NCBI GenBank assembly: GCA_964345695.1 | Contig: CAYFSC010000018.1 | Span: 1-28,017 of the forward strand | Length of the DNA: 28,017 nt | Direction of reading: 5' to 3' | Source: CAYFSC01 sp964345695 | Lineage (GTDB): Bacteria; Bacteroidota; Rhodothermia; Rhodothermales; Salinibacteraceae | The notes under the pieces: generated by a model | What the model saw: only the letters and a program-made list of their open reading frames with translations | Database searches by the model: none | What the model was told of the DNA's origin: nothing | Made by a program: the position numbers and the translations under genes | In this document: piece by piece, positions 17,003-26,417 of the stretch | Numbering within the stretch: position 1 is the first letter of the stretch | Layout of the letters: the number at the start of each line of letters is the position of its first letter

Positions 17003-17560
17003 ATGCCTGACTTGACCGAAGAACGCCTCGCGTCCGAGCAATTGGTCGACGGAGTGCTCTTGGAGGTGTATCGCGATGAGGTCCGTCTGCCCGACGGACA
17101 GCAGTCGGCGCGGGAGTGGATCGACCACCCCGGGGCCTCGGCCATTGTGCCGATCCTTCCCGACGGCCGCACCGTGCTGGTCCGGCAGTTCCGCTATCCG
17201 CCGCGCCAGACGTTTCTGGAGGTGCCTGCTGGAAAGCTGGACCGGCCCGACGAGGATCCGGTCGAGGTCGCCGCTCGCGAGCTGGAGGAGGAGACAGGGT
17301 GGCGAGCGGAACGCTTCGAGCACGTAAGCTCCATGTGTCCGTGCATCGGATACAGCAGCGAGGTTATCCACATTTTCCTCGCTTTCGATCTGCAGTCGGG
17401 CGAGCAACAATTGGCCGACGGTGAGTTCGTTGAGGTCGTCGAGATGGATTTCGAGGAGGCTGTGGAACGCGCCGAGCAGGGAGCCTTGAAAGACATGAAG
17501 ACGGTGACAGCCCTTTTGCAGGCGGCCGCGTACCTTCGCGATCGGCCCTCTGCACTGTGA
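17003..17560 (+). CDS. NUDIX hydrolase, ADP-ribose/ADP-sugar pyrophosphatase type
   Basis: A 185-residue NudF-like enzyme, expected to cleave ADP-ribose or related sugar nucleotides to AMP and a sugar phosphate. Features: ASAIVPILPDGRTVLVRQFR (46-65), PRQTFLEVPAGKLD directly before the Nudix box, and the box itself ending AARELEEETGW with the metal-binding RELEEE glutamates. The spacing between the first Gly of the box and its first Glu is six residues instead of the canonical five. CPCIGYSSEVIHIFLAFDL matches the ADP-ribose pyrophosphatase subgroup. C-terminal KDMKTVTALLQAA is typical of the family. It lies between rsmE and secG; no functional link to either is evident. Confidence 0.92.
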   Translation: MPDLTEERLASEQLVDGVLLEVYRDEVRLPDGQQSAREWIDHPGASAIVPILPDGRTVLVRQFRYPPRQTFLEVPAGKLDRPDEDPVEVAARELEEETGWRAERFEHVSSMCPCIGYSSEVIHIFLAFDLQSGEQQLADGEFVEVVEMDFEEAVERAEQGALKDMKTVTALLQAAAYLRDRPSAL

Positions 17561-17588
17561 AACCTCGCGCTTTCTTCAGATACAAACC

Positions 17589-17617
17589 TTGAGCGCAACT
17601 CACGCCGCGCTTATCCT
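17589..17617 (+). promoter_or_regulatory. Candidate promoter of secG
   Basis: TTGAGC (17589-17594) and TATCCT (17612-17617) are spaced by 17 bp, 43 bp before the secG ATG, in a short stretch that is less GC-rich than its surroundings. Match to sigma-70 consensus is 4/6 in each box; the Bacteroidota-type TAnnTTTG is not perfect. Confidence 0.4.
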
Positions 17618-17660
17618 TACAAATTGTCCATCCGTTACCCACGAACCGGAATAGCTTCGG

Positions 17661-18041
17661 ATGTTTAGCTTCCTTGTTGTCTTCATTGCACTCATCGGCC
17701 TCTTCATGACGATCGTTGTCTTGCTCCAGAGCGGGCGCGGCGGCGGCCTTGCAGGGATCGCCTCGTCCGGCGCCACCCGGCAGGTGCTGGGCTCCCGCCA
17801 GGCGCCGGACACGTTGGAAAAAGCCACGTGGACGCTCGCAACGATCTTCATCGTGCTGTGCGTCGTGAGTAACTTCTTTACCGGAGCGGAACCGCAGCAG
17901 AGCGTCATCCAGCAGCGGGCCCAGCAAGGTACACAGCAGCAACAGGAGCAGCAGGCGCTTCCGCCCGCACAGGGTGAGCAAGCGCCCGCACCTGTGCCTC
18001 AGCAGGGCGGGGACGGCAGCCAGCAAGGAGGTGGCAACTGA
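17661..18041 (+). CDS. secG: Protein translocase subunit SecG
   Basis: Inner-membrane accessory subunit of the SecYEG channel. The 126-residue product begins with a membrane helix (about 2-22) running into VVLLQSGRGGGLAGIASSGA (19-38), the SecG signature, followed by a second helix ATWTLATIFIVLCVVSNFF (55-73). The last 50 residues are a Gln/Pro/Gly-rich, unstructured tail with several QQ runs, ending in GGGN; many SecG proteins have a low-complexity tail, but this one is long. ATG 17661 is the natural start before the first helix. It stands as a single gene, with a promoter-like pair before it and a hairpin after it. Confidence 0.95.
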   Translation: MFSFLVVFIALIGLFMTIVVLLQSGRGGGLAGIASSGATRQVLGSRQAPDTLEKATWTLATIFIVLCVVSNFFTGAEPQQSVIQQRAQQGTQQQQEQQALPPAQGEQAPAPVPQQGGDGSQQGGGN

Positions 18042-18074
18042 CCGTTACGTTTACGTCTGGCACGGCGGCTGTAT

Positions 18075-18106
18075 AGGCGGGATGCTCGTGTGAGCATTCC
18101 GCCTTT
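18075..18106 (+). terminator. Probable terminator after secG
   Basis: aggcgggatgctc (18075-18087) pairs with gagcattccgcct (18092-18104) over 13 bp with one G-T pair and a GTGT loop. The T tract after it is short (TTT), so efficiency is uncertain, but position 33 bp after the secG stop fits. Confidence 0.65.
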
Positions 18107-18141
18107 CGTATGCCTGCTCGCCATTACCTCCTTATTTGCCG

Positions 18142-18792
18142 ATGTACCTTCCTTCTTTTTTGGCGCGCGTTTTTGCTGCAGCCACACTCCTTCTGCTCGG
18201 TCCCGTCCTATGGAATGACGCCGGAGCGCAGGACAACGGTCGTGCACCGCTTCCAGAGACGTGGGCGCTTCAGTTTGCGATTGCCCCTGATTTTGATCTT
18301 GCGTCCTTTTCGGGAAGCACCCTTTCGATCAAACGCCAGTTCTCGTCGACGCAGTCTCTCCGCGTAGGGGTATCCGTTCAAGGACGGTTCGAGGATCGAG
18401 AAGACGAGACCTCGAGACGAAGCGAGGAGCGGGATCTCCAGTCGTACAGCGTGGAAGGAATTTACGTGTCGCACGTCGCCGGCAGCAACGACATCCACGC
18501 GTATGTCGGGATCGGACCTTTCGTGTCATTTTCCAGCAACGAAGAGTCGTCCGATCTCCAAAACGAACGGACCGACGAGGACTTGTTTGGTGTGGGGGCA
18601 ATTGGCGTCCTCGGGGTGGAGTGGCTTCTCCGCTCCAATCTAAGCGTGACCGCCGAGTACAGTGCCGACGTTTCGTATGAACAAATCACGCTCGATCGTT
18701 CAGGAGGCGAAAGCATTGCTGTTGACAGGGATGTCGACCGCTGGTCCTTCGGAGGACGGGGCGCGACCCTTGGGGTTTCGGTGTACTTCTGA
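18142..18792 (+). CDS. Hypothetical exported, outer-membrane beta-barrel-like protein
   Basis: A 216-residue product from ATG 18142; a TTG two codons earlier is also possible. The N-terminus is a clear signal peptide (FAAATLLLLGPVLW, then a cleavage-type NDAGAQ near 27-30). The mature part alternates hydrophobic and polar residues in beta-strand patterns, such as WALQFAIAPDFDLASF, LRVGVSVQGRF, YSVEGIYVSHV, AYVGIGPFVSFS, VGAIGVLGVEWLL, LSVTAEYSADVSYEQI and ATLGVSVYF, and ends in phenylalanine as small outer-membrane barrels do. Charged, acidic loops (DREDETSRRSEERD, SNEESSDLQNERTDED) separate the strands. Function unknown. It is convergent with rnpB, the two ends facing a shared hairpin. Confidence 0.75.
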   Translation: MYLPSFLARVFAAATLLLLGPVLWNDAGAQDNGRAPLPETWALQFAIAPDFDLASFSGSTLSIKRQFSSTQSLRVGVSVQGRFEDREDETSRRSEERDLQSYSVEGIYVSHVAGSNDIHAYVGIGPFVSFSSNEESSDLQNERTDEDLFGVGAIGVLGVEWLLRSNLSVTAEYSADVSYEQITLDRSGGESIAVDRDVDRWSFGGRGATLGVSVYF

Positions 18793-18817
18793 CGCACAAT
18801 CCGTCCAACGAACCCCA

Positions 18818-18855
18818 AGAAAAAACGGCAGCCTCCACACAGGAAGCTGCCGTTT
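18818..18855 (-). terminator. Terminator of rnpB, shared by the convergent gene
   Basis: aaacggcagc (18823-18832) and gctgccgttt (18846-18855) form a 10-bp stem. On the minus strand it is followed by six T (complement of A 18820-18825), a strong intrinsic terminator 16 nt after the RNase P RNA 3' stem. On the plus strand only TTT follows, so it may work weakly for the outer-membrane-like gene ending at 18792. Confidence 0.85.
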
Positions 18856-18867
18856 CAATGGGTGTGA

Positions 18868-19299
18868 CGGGTGTGCGTCTGTAAGCCGAATTGGGTCTTC
18901 TCCGCGCGAGAGTCACACGTCTCGACGCAGAGGAGAACGTCATCTATCTGGGACGCACGTTGCCATGCGCCTCAAGCGGCCGACCTGCGCCATGATCTCG
19001 GCGGGCCACCGGCACCGGAGGCTGTTGCCCCCGGTGCGGCGCGGCTTGGCCTTGCACCCCGTGGGGTTTGCCTGGCCGCCGCTGTCGCCAGCGGCGCCGG
19101 TGCGCTTTTACCGCACCCTTTCACCCCTGACCCCGACGGCGTCGGGGCGGGACTGCTCTCTGTTGCACGTGCCGTCACCGCAGCCAACGGATTGGTGCGG
19201 CGCCTTCCGGTTAGGAAGCACGGTGCCCTGTGGTGTTCGGACTTTCCTCACCGCCCCGGCCGAGGCCGCGACGGAGCGACGTCCCGACGCACACACTGC
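18868..19299 (-). ncRNA. rnpB: RNase P RNA, bacterial type A-like
   Basis: Catalytic RNA that matures tRNA 5' ends. The minus strand contains the universally conserved elements: GAGGAAAGTCCGAACACC (complement of 19232-19249), the stem-loop GGTGCGGTAAAAGCGCACC (19099-19117), the AGATAGATGA element of P4/CR-V (near 18940-18949), and CGGCTTACAG near the 3' end (18879-18888). The ends pair as P1: GTGTGTGCGTC at the 5' side (19286-19296) with GACGCACAC at the 3' side (18871-18879). Boundaries are set from P1 and are accurate to a few bases. Frames that read through this region are artefacts. It separates the minus-strand gene run from the plus-strand genes. Confidence 0.95.
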
Positions 19300-19379
19300 A
19301 TAAACGCTGTGGCTTCGGGGGAGTTGCAGCTCGCGTGAGGGCAGGACGGGTCGCCGTCGGAGTCTCACCCGACCGCAAC

Positions 19380-19408
19380 GGGCATAAAAGGCCGCCGAGG
19401 GCATAAAA
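19380..19408. repeat. Two copies of gggcataaaa 19 bp apart
   Basis: The 10-mer gggcataaaa occurs at 19380-19389 and 19399-19408, upstream of rnpB on its strand. The right copy merges with the A-run of the neighbouring terminator. It could be chance or a protein-binding pair; no further evidence. Confidence 0.5.
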
Positions 19409-19440
19409 AATGGCGCAGCGGGTGGCGACCCGGGCTGCGC
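19403..19440 (-). terminator. Intrinsic terminator of the DUF164 gene
   Basis: On the minus strand the arm gcgcagc (19440-19434) pairs with gctgcgc (19419-19413), with further ccc/ggg pairing inside, followed by a short spacer and six T (complement of 19405-19410). It lies just after the stop codon of the DUF164 gene. Confidence 0.8.
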
Positions 19441-19444
19441 GGCT

Positions 19445-20218
19445 TTACACATTAAGCGCTTCTTTCATCTCGTCGATCGTCTCGTTGTAGAGGTCTTGAT
19501 CGACGATGATGCGGCCGGTATGCTCGCAGGCAACGATGCGCTTTCGCTTCCGGATCTCGACCTGCCGCTGCGGCGGAACGGCGAACCCGGCGGCGGCGCC
19601 TCGCTTCAAGGGGACGACGGCACGTCCGTCGCGGAGGCGATTGCGAAGCTTGGAGTACGCCTTGACATATCGGTCGTCGACCTTGTCTCGGGCGTCTTGC
19701 CGAATCTGTTCGAGCTTCGCTTCTTCGTCCTCCGTTTCCTGAAGCACCGACTCGAGCTTGCCCTTCTTCTGGTCTAGCACCTTGTCGAGTTCCTCGAGAC
19801 GCTCCTCGGTCTCCTCGACCGATTCTTCGTGGGACTCGATCGTTTCTTCCGCCTCTTCGATCGTTTGTCGAGCCTCCGAGATGCGTTCCTTCTGCGTCTC
19901 GATTTCCTTGGTGAGCGCGTCGTACTCACGATTGTTGCGGACTTGCAGCTGCTGATCCTCGTACTTGTCGATCAGCCCTTCTGCCTCTTTGATGTCAACG
20001 CTGGCTTCACGCTTCTCGACTTTCTTCTGGTTGATCTCGTCCTCGTAGTTCGAGAGGCGGGTTTCGAGGCCGGCTTTCTCGTCTTCGAGATCCTGAATCT
20101 CCTCGGGCAGGTCGCCGCGGAGCTTCTTAATTTGGTCGATGCGGTTGTCAATGTGCTGCAGCCGGACCAGGGCGCGCAGCTGGTCTTCGACGGTCGACTT
20201 CTTCTGAGCCGTGGGCAT
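19445..20218 (-). CDS. DUF164 coiled-coil protein with degenerate C4 zinc ribbon
   Basis: A 257-residue protein from the ATG at 20218. Residues about 10-195 form a long, strongly acidic coiled-coil hairpin, with the QVRNNREYDAL motif (92-102) typical of the family. The C-terminal segment aligns with the DUF164/zf-RING_7 zinc ribbon: in homologues a CxxC precedes PPQ and a CEHCGRI follows. Here the first pair is absent (RGAAAGFAVPPQRQ, 206-219) and the second is reduced to CEHTGRIIVD (231-240), leaving one of four cysteines, so zinc binding by this site is unlikely. The longer frame upstream to 20272 is not needed. It lies 152 bp downstream of a Nif3-family gene, an adjacency common in Bacteroidota. 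Role unknown; nucleic-acid binding has been proposed for relatives. Confidence 0.92.
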   Translation of the reverse strand: MPTAQKKSTVEDQLRALVRLQHIDNRIDQIKKLRGDLPEEIQDLEDEKAGLETRLSNYEDEINQKKVEKREASVDIKEAEGLIDKYEDQQLQVRNNREYDALTKEIETQKERISEARQTIEEAEETIESHEESVEETEERLEELDKVLDQKKGKLESVLQETEDEEAKLEQIRQDARDKVDDRYVKAYSKLRNRLRDGRAVVPLKRGAAAGFAVPPQRQVEIRKRKRIVACEHTGRIIVDQDLYNETIDEMKEALNV

Positions 20219-20370
20219 GAGGGATCGGTTTTGTGCTCGTTCGTACGCAAGTGGAAGGCAACAGAGAAACACGCTCGGCCCAACACGAGGTTCGTCATCC
20301 CCCCATTTCTTTTTTCCATTTCACGCAATAAAAACAGGGAGCGAAACAGTCCCTCCGAGCCCGACGGATC

Positions 20371-21522
20371 CTACGACGCTTGAGGCTGCGGGGTCGGACT
20401 TTTGGCAAAGTGCTTCATCGGACTGGTCGTGGTATCGGTGCGCCGAATCGTCACGTCCGGGAAGCGCTCGGCAAGCCAGTCGCGGAGTAGCGCCTCAGTC
20501 AGCGCTTCCGACTCGTAGTGTCCGGGATCGATTAGGGCCATCTCGGCTCTCCCCTCGGGGTTCAGAACGTCGAAGAAGGTGTGATACGTAATGTCGGCCG
20601 TGACATAGGCGTCGGCGCCGCTTGCCCGGGCGGTACCGATAAAGTCGGCCCCGGCGCCCCCGCAGACCGCGACGCGCTCGATGGAGGCCTCTTCGTTGCC
20701 GGCGTAGCGCAGGCTTCCCGCCTCCAGGCGGTCGGCCACGCGCTCCAGAAACACCGAAAGCGACTCTGGCGCTTCCAGACGACCGAGGGCGCCAAGCCCG
20801 GTTTGCGTGCTCTTCTGCTTGACGGGATACACGTCGTAGGCCACTTCCTCGTAGGGATGCGCCTCGCGCAGGGCCGTCACTACTGCTGCGAGATCCCACT
20901 GGTGCACCTCCATCTCCAGCTTGCGCTCGCTGGCGGAGGTGAGTTCGCCCCCGGCCTCGCCGATGTGTGGATCGGCGTCTTCGCCCGGACGGAAGTACCC
21001 AGTGCCATCCGTCGAGAACGCGCAGCCATCGTAATCGCCGATGCACCCGGCGCCAGCGTCCGTGAGGGCGCTGTGCACCTCGTGAAAGTGATCCTGCGGA
21101 ACGTACGTGGCGAGCTTGTACAGCACGTCGTCGAGGCCGTCGAGGAACGACACGTCCGTCAGGTTCAGGCGCTCGGCCAGCGCGAACGACACCCCGCCGG
21201 GGGCCGCGTCCAGATTGGTGTGTGCACTGTACAGGGCAATGCCACGCTCGGCCAAACGCAGCGCGAGGGAGGAAACGTAGTCGTCGGCCGTGAGGGATGA
21301 GAGCGAGTCGAAGAGCAGCGGGTGATGCGTCACGATCAGTTCGGCGCCGGTGGATTCGGCTTCTGCCAGCACGTCGGGCGTCATGTCGAGGGCCACGAGC
21401 ACGGTCGATACGCTTCGGGCGGCATCCCCGACTTGCAGGCCAACGTTATCGTAGGCCTGTGCCGAACCCCGAGGGGCCCAGGCGTCCAGCGCAGAAGAGA
21501 GATCAGCAACAGTCGTAGGCAT
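20371..21522 (-). CDS. Nif3-like dinuclear metal centre protein (DUF34/YqfO type)
   Basis: A 383-residue protein from the ATG at 21522; the frame remains open upstream to 21630 but the conserved sequence begins after MPTTVADLSSAL. Motifs: YDNVGLQVGD, VTHHPLLF (metal-binding histidines), YSAHTNLDAAPGGVS, and at the C-terminus AVCGGAGADFIG, ADAYVTADITYHTFFD and LIDPGHYESEAL, with the second set of metal ligands. The middle carries the PII-like insert of the long YqfO form (YVPQDHFHEVHSALTDAGAG, AHPYEEVAYDVYPV). The family assembles as hexamers binding two metals; its substrate is not settled, though a GTP cyclohydrolase-type or metal-chaperone role has been discussed. Neighbour of the DUF164 gene, as in related genomes. 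Confidence 0.93.
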   Translation of the reverse strand: MPTTVADLSSALDAWAPRGSAQAYDNVGLQVGDAARSVSTVLVALDMTPDVLAEAESTGAELIVTHHPLLFDSLSSLTADDYVSSLALRLAERGIALYSAHTNLDAAPGGVSFALAERLNLTDVSFLDGLDDVLYKLATYVPQDHFHEVHSALTDAGAGCIGDYDGCAFSTDGTGYFRPGEDADPHIGEAGGELTSASERKLEMEVHQWDLAAVVTALREAHPYEEVAYDVYPVKQKSTQTGLGALGRLEAPESLSVFLERVADRLEAGSLRYAGNEEASIERVAVCGGAGADFIGTARASGADAYVTADITYHTFFDVLNPEGRAEMALIDPGHYESEALTEALLRDWLAERFPDVTIRRTDTTTSPMKHFAKSPTPQPQAS

Positions 21523-21642
21523 GGCGGTGGGGGCTAATTCTGAGAGATCGATGGTCGGTACGAGAAAGGAGGAGGGAAGCGCCAAAAGGGAACCGCCGGT
21601 GGAAACGGCTCGCGCGTCCTCGCTGATCAATTTCTAATATCC

Positions 21643-22560
21643 CTACATGTCTCGAAGATAGGTCAGCGTGTCGGGGGTGAACGGGGTGGGATCGAGGTCG
21701 AAGTCTTCGTAGAAGGCAGAGGCATCGCCCGTGTTGCCTTCCACCAGCATGTCGAACTGAGCAGGCGAAATGGGCAACAGGCCCAGGCGGCCGACGGTGT
21801 ATACGCCGAGGCGGGCCAGCGCCATCGGCACAGGCAGCTTGGGTCGGGGCGACAGCCCGGCGCCGCGTGCCACCACGTCGAGCAGCTCCACGTACGGAAG
21901 GCGCGTCGGGCCGGCCGCCACATACGTGTTGCCGTCCGCCGCGGTGCGCAAGAGGGCCTGGACAAAAGCCGAAGCCACCTCAGTGACGTGCACCGGCTGC
22001 ATTTCGTAGCGCCCATCGCCGAAAATCGGCCAAATCGGGAAGGGGCGGAGGAGATCGCGGAGCAACTGCGAGGCGAACTCGGGACGGCCCGGGTCCGGTG
22101 GGCCGAACAAAAGCGACGGCCGAAACACCGTCCAGTGCGCGAAGCCGGCCTCCCGAATGATCTGCTCGGCGCGCCACTTGGTCGTCTGGTACGCCGTGCC
22201 CGCATCCTCACGGGCGCCGTTGGCGCTCATGTGCACGAATCGATCGACGCCCGCAGCCTGGGCCGCCTCCACGACGTTGCGGGTGCCGTCCACATGGATG
22301 CGCTCGAAGGTTACGCCCTGCGACGGGTGCTCCTCAATGATGCCGACCAGATGAATCACGGCGTCGCACGCGTCAAAGGCGCCTTCCAGCGTCTCGGGCT
22401 GTGTGATATCGCCGGTGACGTGCTGAATGGCGGGCCCGGTCTCGACAAGCGAAGGCGATGCCCCGCGCGTCAGACAGCGTACCTCGACGTCGCGGGGGCG
22501 CAGGGCACGCAGGAGGTGGGACCCGACGTAGCCGGTGGCTCCTGTCAGAAGAACACGCAT
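21643..22560 (-). CDS. Atypical SDR, NDUFA9-like NAD(P)-binding protein
   Basis: A 305-residue short-chain dehydrogenase/reductase of the NDUFA9-like atypical group. The N-terminal Rossmann motif is LLTGATGYVGSHLLRAL (4-20); VTGDITQPETLEGAF (48-62) and AVIHLVGII (67-75) follow. The active-site-type Tyr and Lys are present as YQTTK (124-128) in TAYQTTKWRAEQIIREAG. Later stretches FRPSLLFGPPDPG, FGDGRYEMQPVHVTEVASAF and NTYVAAGPTRLPYVELLDVV are typical. Relatives act as complex I assembly subunits or as NAD(P)-dependent epimerase/reductases on isoprenoid or sugar substrates, and the sequence does not decide. It is the gene after pfk, 42 bp away on the same strand, so co-transcription is likely. 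Confidence 0.9.
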   Translation of the reverse strand: MRVLLTGATGYVGSHLLRALRPRDVEVRCLTRGASPSLVETGPAIQHVTGDITQPETLEGAFDACDAVIHLVGIIEEHPSQGVTFERIHVDGTRNVVEAAQAAGVDRFVHMSANGAREDAGTAYQTTKWRAEQIIREAGFAHWTVFRPSLLFGPPDPGRPEFASQLLRDLLRPFPIWPIFGDGRYEMQPVHVTEVASAFVQALLRTAADGNTYVAAGPTRLPYVELLDVVARGAGLSPRPKLPVPMALARLGVYTVGRLGLLPISPAQFDMLVEGNTGDASAFYEDFDLDPTPFTPDTLTYLRDM

Positions 22561-22602
22561 GGAGGCGGAGAACGAGGGTGCATGAGAGGAGGGCGAAGCT
22601 GC

Positions 22603-23730
22603 CTACGTGAGAGAGGCCTTGTCCACGGCGATCATGCGCGCATCGAGGTCGCGCACGCCGAATGAGGTTCCCACGGCGAGACCGGCTGCGATGAGAGGAG
22701 CCGAGGTCGGGACGGTGCGTGTCTCGCCGGCCACCGATTCGAGGGGCACCTCGGTGAAGGCGCCGGACTGCACGGCCACCATCTGGCCAAACGCCTCGTC
22801 TGCCACCAGGGCGGCAGCACGTGCGCCAAAGGCCGTGGAGAGATTTCGGTCGTACGGCGTCGGAGTCCCGCCACGCTGCATGTGGCCCAGAATGGTGGTG
22901 CGGACCTCGCTGTTGACGTGCGGCTTCAGCTGTTCGGCCAGCACGTGCCCGATGCCACCGAGGCGCACAGGATCGGGGCTGTCCTCCACGACGCTCTTGA
23001 CGGTGCGCTCGCCTCCTGTCGGCGTGGCGCCTTCGGCAACGGCGATAATGGTGAAGCGCTGCCCGCTGCGCTCTCGCCGGGCACACACGCGGATGATCTC
23101 ATCGATCTCGTACTCGATCTCCGGAATCAGAATCACATCCGAGCCGCTGGCAACCCCGGCGTGGAGCGCGATCCATCCGGCGTAGCGGCCCATCGTCTCC
23201 ACAATCATGACGCGGTGGTGGCTCTGGGCCGTGGTGTGGATGCGGTCGATGGCCTCGGTGGCGATCGAGACGGCCGTGTCGAAGCCAAAGGTGCGATCCG
23301 TCCCCACAATGTCGTTGTCGATGGTTTTCGGAACGCCCACGATATTCAGCCCGAGGTCTGCCAACTGGTGCGCGATGGTCATGGTGCCGTCGCCGCCGAT
23401 GGCTACGACCGCGTCGAGATCGAGCGAGTCGTAGGTGTTTACCACCTTGGCCGAGACGTCGGCCCCGCCACTCCGGTAGTATTCGAACGGATTGGCCTTG
23501 TTGCTGGCGCCGAGGATGGTGCCGCCATCCGTAAGGATGCCGCTCACGCTCTCGTAATCGAGCGTTTCGGTATCCCGTTCGATGAGGCCGTGGAATCCGT
23601 CTTTAATGCCCACGACAACGGCGTCGTGCTGAAGGATCAAGCTCTTGGCCACCGCGCGGATGACAGCGTTGAGGCCGGGGCAATCGCCACCGCCCGTGAG
23701 AATGCCTACGCGAAGGGAAGGGGAAGCCAT
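22603..23730 (-). CDS. 6-phosphofructokinase, group III-like
   Basis: Phosphorylates fructose 6-phosphate in glycolysis. The 375-residue product has the nucleotide motif GILTGGGDCPGLNAVIR (9-25), IGGDGTM (111-117), GVPKTIDNDIVGTDRTFGF (132-150) with the catalytic aspartate at Asp138, VMIVETMGRYAGWIAL, ILIPE and LGHMQRGGTPTPYDR. The Gly in GGDGT (Gly115) favours ATP as phosphoryl donor, whereas the Lys in PKTIDND (Lys135) is the residue typical of pyrophosphate-dependent enzymes. This Gly/Lys combination is known in the group III (actinobacterial-type) PFKs, including ATP-using ones. The donor is therefore open, with ATP more likely. Between a GH15 glycosidase and an SDR gene on the same strand. 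Confidence 0.95.
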   Translation of the reverse strand: MASPSLRVGILTGGGDCPGLNAVIRAVAKSLILQHDAVVVGIKDGFHGLIERDTETLDYESVSGILTDGGTILGASNKANPFEYYRSGGADVSAKVVNTYDSLDLDAVVAIGGDGTMTIAHQLADLGLNIVGVPKTIDNDIVGTDRTFGFDTAVSIATEAIDRIHTTAQSHHRVMIVETMGRYAGWIALHAGVASGSDVILIPEIEYEIDEIIRVCARRERSGQRFTIIAVAEGATPTGGERTVKSVVEDSPDPVRLGGIGHVLAEQLKPHVNSEVRTTILGHMQRGGTPTPYDRNLSTAFGARAAALVADEAFGQMVAVQSGAFTEVPLESVAGETRTVPTSAPLIAAGLAVGTSFGVRDLDARMIAVDKASLT

Positions 23731-23817
23731 CGGAGTTGAAAGGTGGTGAGGGAAGCATGGATCTGACCGAGAGGTATGGATCTGAAGATGAGAAGAAGGG
23801 AAGAGGTGTGCAAGTGC

Positions 23818-25668
<1,851 letters not shown>

Positions 25669-25766
25669 GCGAAGCAGGGGGTAGAGACAGCATGTGAGAA
25701 AAGCCACTCTCGGAGGGGGAGAGGCCGACCCGTACCGTCGCATAAGTTCGACCGAATGCGTCCGTG

Positions 25767-26408
25767 TTACGGCGCTTCCAAACGGACGCGCCACGCCGCC
25801 ACGGCGAGCCAGGGAACGGCCCACAGCCAGCCGCCCAAGACGTCTGTGGGGTGGTGGACAGCGAGCACAACGCGGCTGGTCCCGATGGCTGTCACCAGCA
25901 GTCCCACGACAATCAGAAGCAGACGGCTGGCCCAGTGTCGCCGGGGAGGAAACAGAACGCGGACGGCGGTTCCATACACAAGGAGCGCCCCGAACGCGTG
26001 TCCGCTGGGGTAGCTGAAGGAGGCCTCCAGCAGACCGGGGGCCGTCGGGCGCGGCCGGCTCACAAGGAGCTTCAACCCGTACACTGAGGCTTCCCCCGCA
26101 GCGAACAGACCGACCCAGACGAGGGCCGTGCGCCGGGTTCCCCTGCGCCACAAGAATACGGCAACGGCGAGCGCGAGTCCAACGAGGACAGGCGCGCTGC
26201 CCCAGAGCGTCACGAAGCGGGCGGCGGTTTCGGCCAGAGAGCCGTCTGGAGCAGTGAGCGTCTGGAGCAGGCGCTGGTCGAGGGTCGCGACGCGCGCCGA
26301 GGCCGACCAGAGGAAGGTGGTACCCAGAAAAGCGACGAGGCCCGCGCAAGCAGTTGCGATGTAGGACCGTGTTGGGGGTCGAGGGGGATCGGCAGGAGAG
26401 GGCAGCAT
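25767..26408 (-). CDS. PAP2-family membrane phosphatase
   Basis: A 213-residue integral membrane protein with the three PAP2 phosphatase motifs in order: KLLVSRPRP (113-121), PSGHAFG (134-140) and SRVVLAVHHPTDVLGG (178-193), the last with the catalytic histidine. About six hydrophobic segments are visible (e.g. ATACAGLVAFLGTTFLW, PVLVGLALAVAVFLW, LLLIVVGLLVTAIG and WLWAVPWLAVAAW). It should dephosphorylate a lipid phosphate such as undecaprenyl pyrophosphate or phosphatidate in the membrane. The start is the first ATG and leaves 9 bp to the stop codon of the upstream SDR-DUF2867 gene, so the two are almost certainly co-transcribed. The GH15 gene follows 98 bp downstream. Confidence 0.93.
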   Translation of the reverse strand: MLPSPADPPRPPTRSYIATACAGLVAFLGTTFLWSASARVATLDQRLLQTLTAPDGSLAETAARFVTLWGSAPVLVGLALAVAVFLWRRGTRRTALVWVGLFAAGEASVYGLKLLVSRPRPTAPGLLEASFSYPSGHAFGALLVYGTAVRVLFPPRRHWASRLLLIVVGLLVTAIGTSRVVLAVHHPTDVLGGWLWAVPWLAVAAWRVRLEAP

Positions 26409-26417
26409 GAGCGCGTG

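Noticed and set aside
18662..19338. Plus-strand frames across rnpB
   Set aside because: The minus strand holds all conserved RNase P RNA elements, so these frames are chance.
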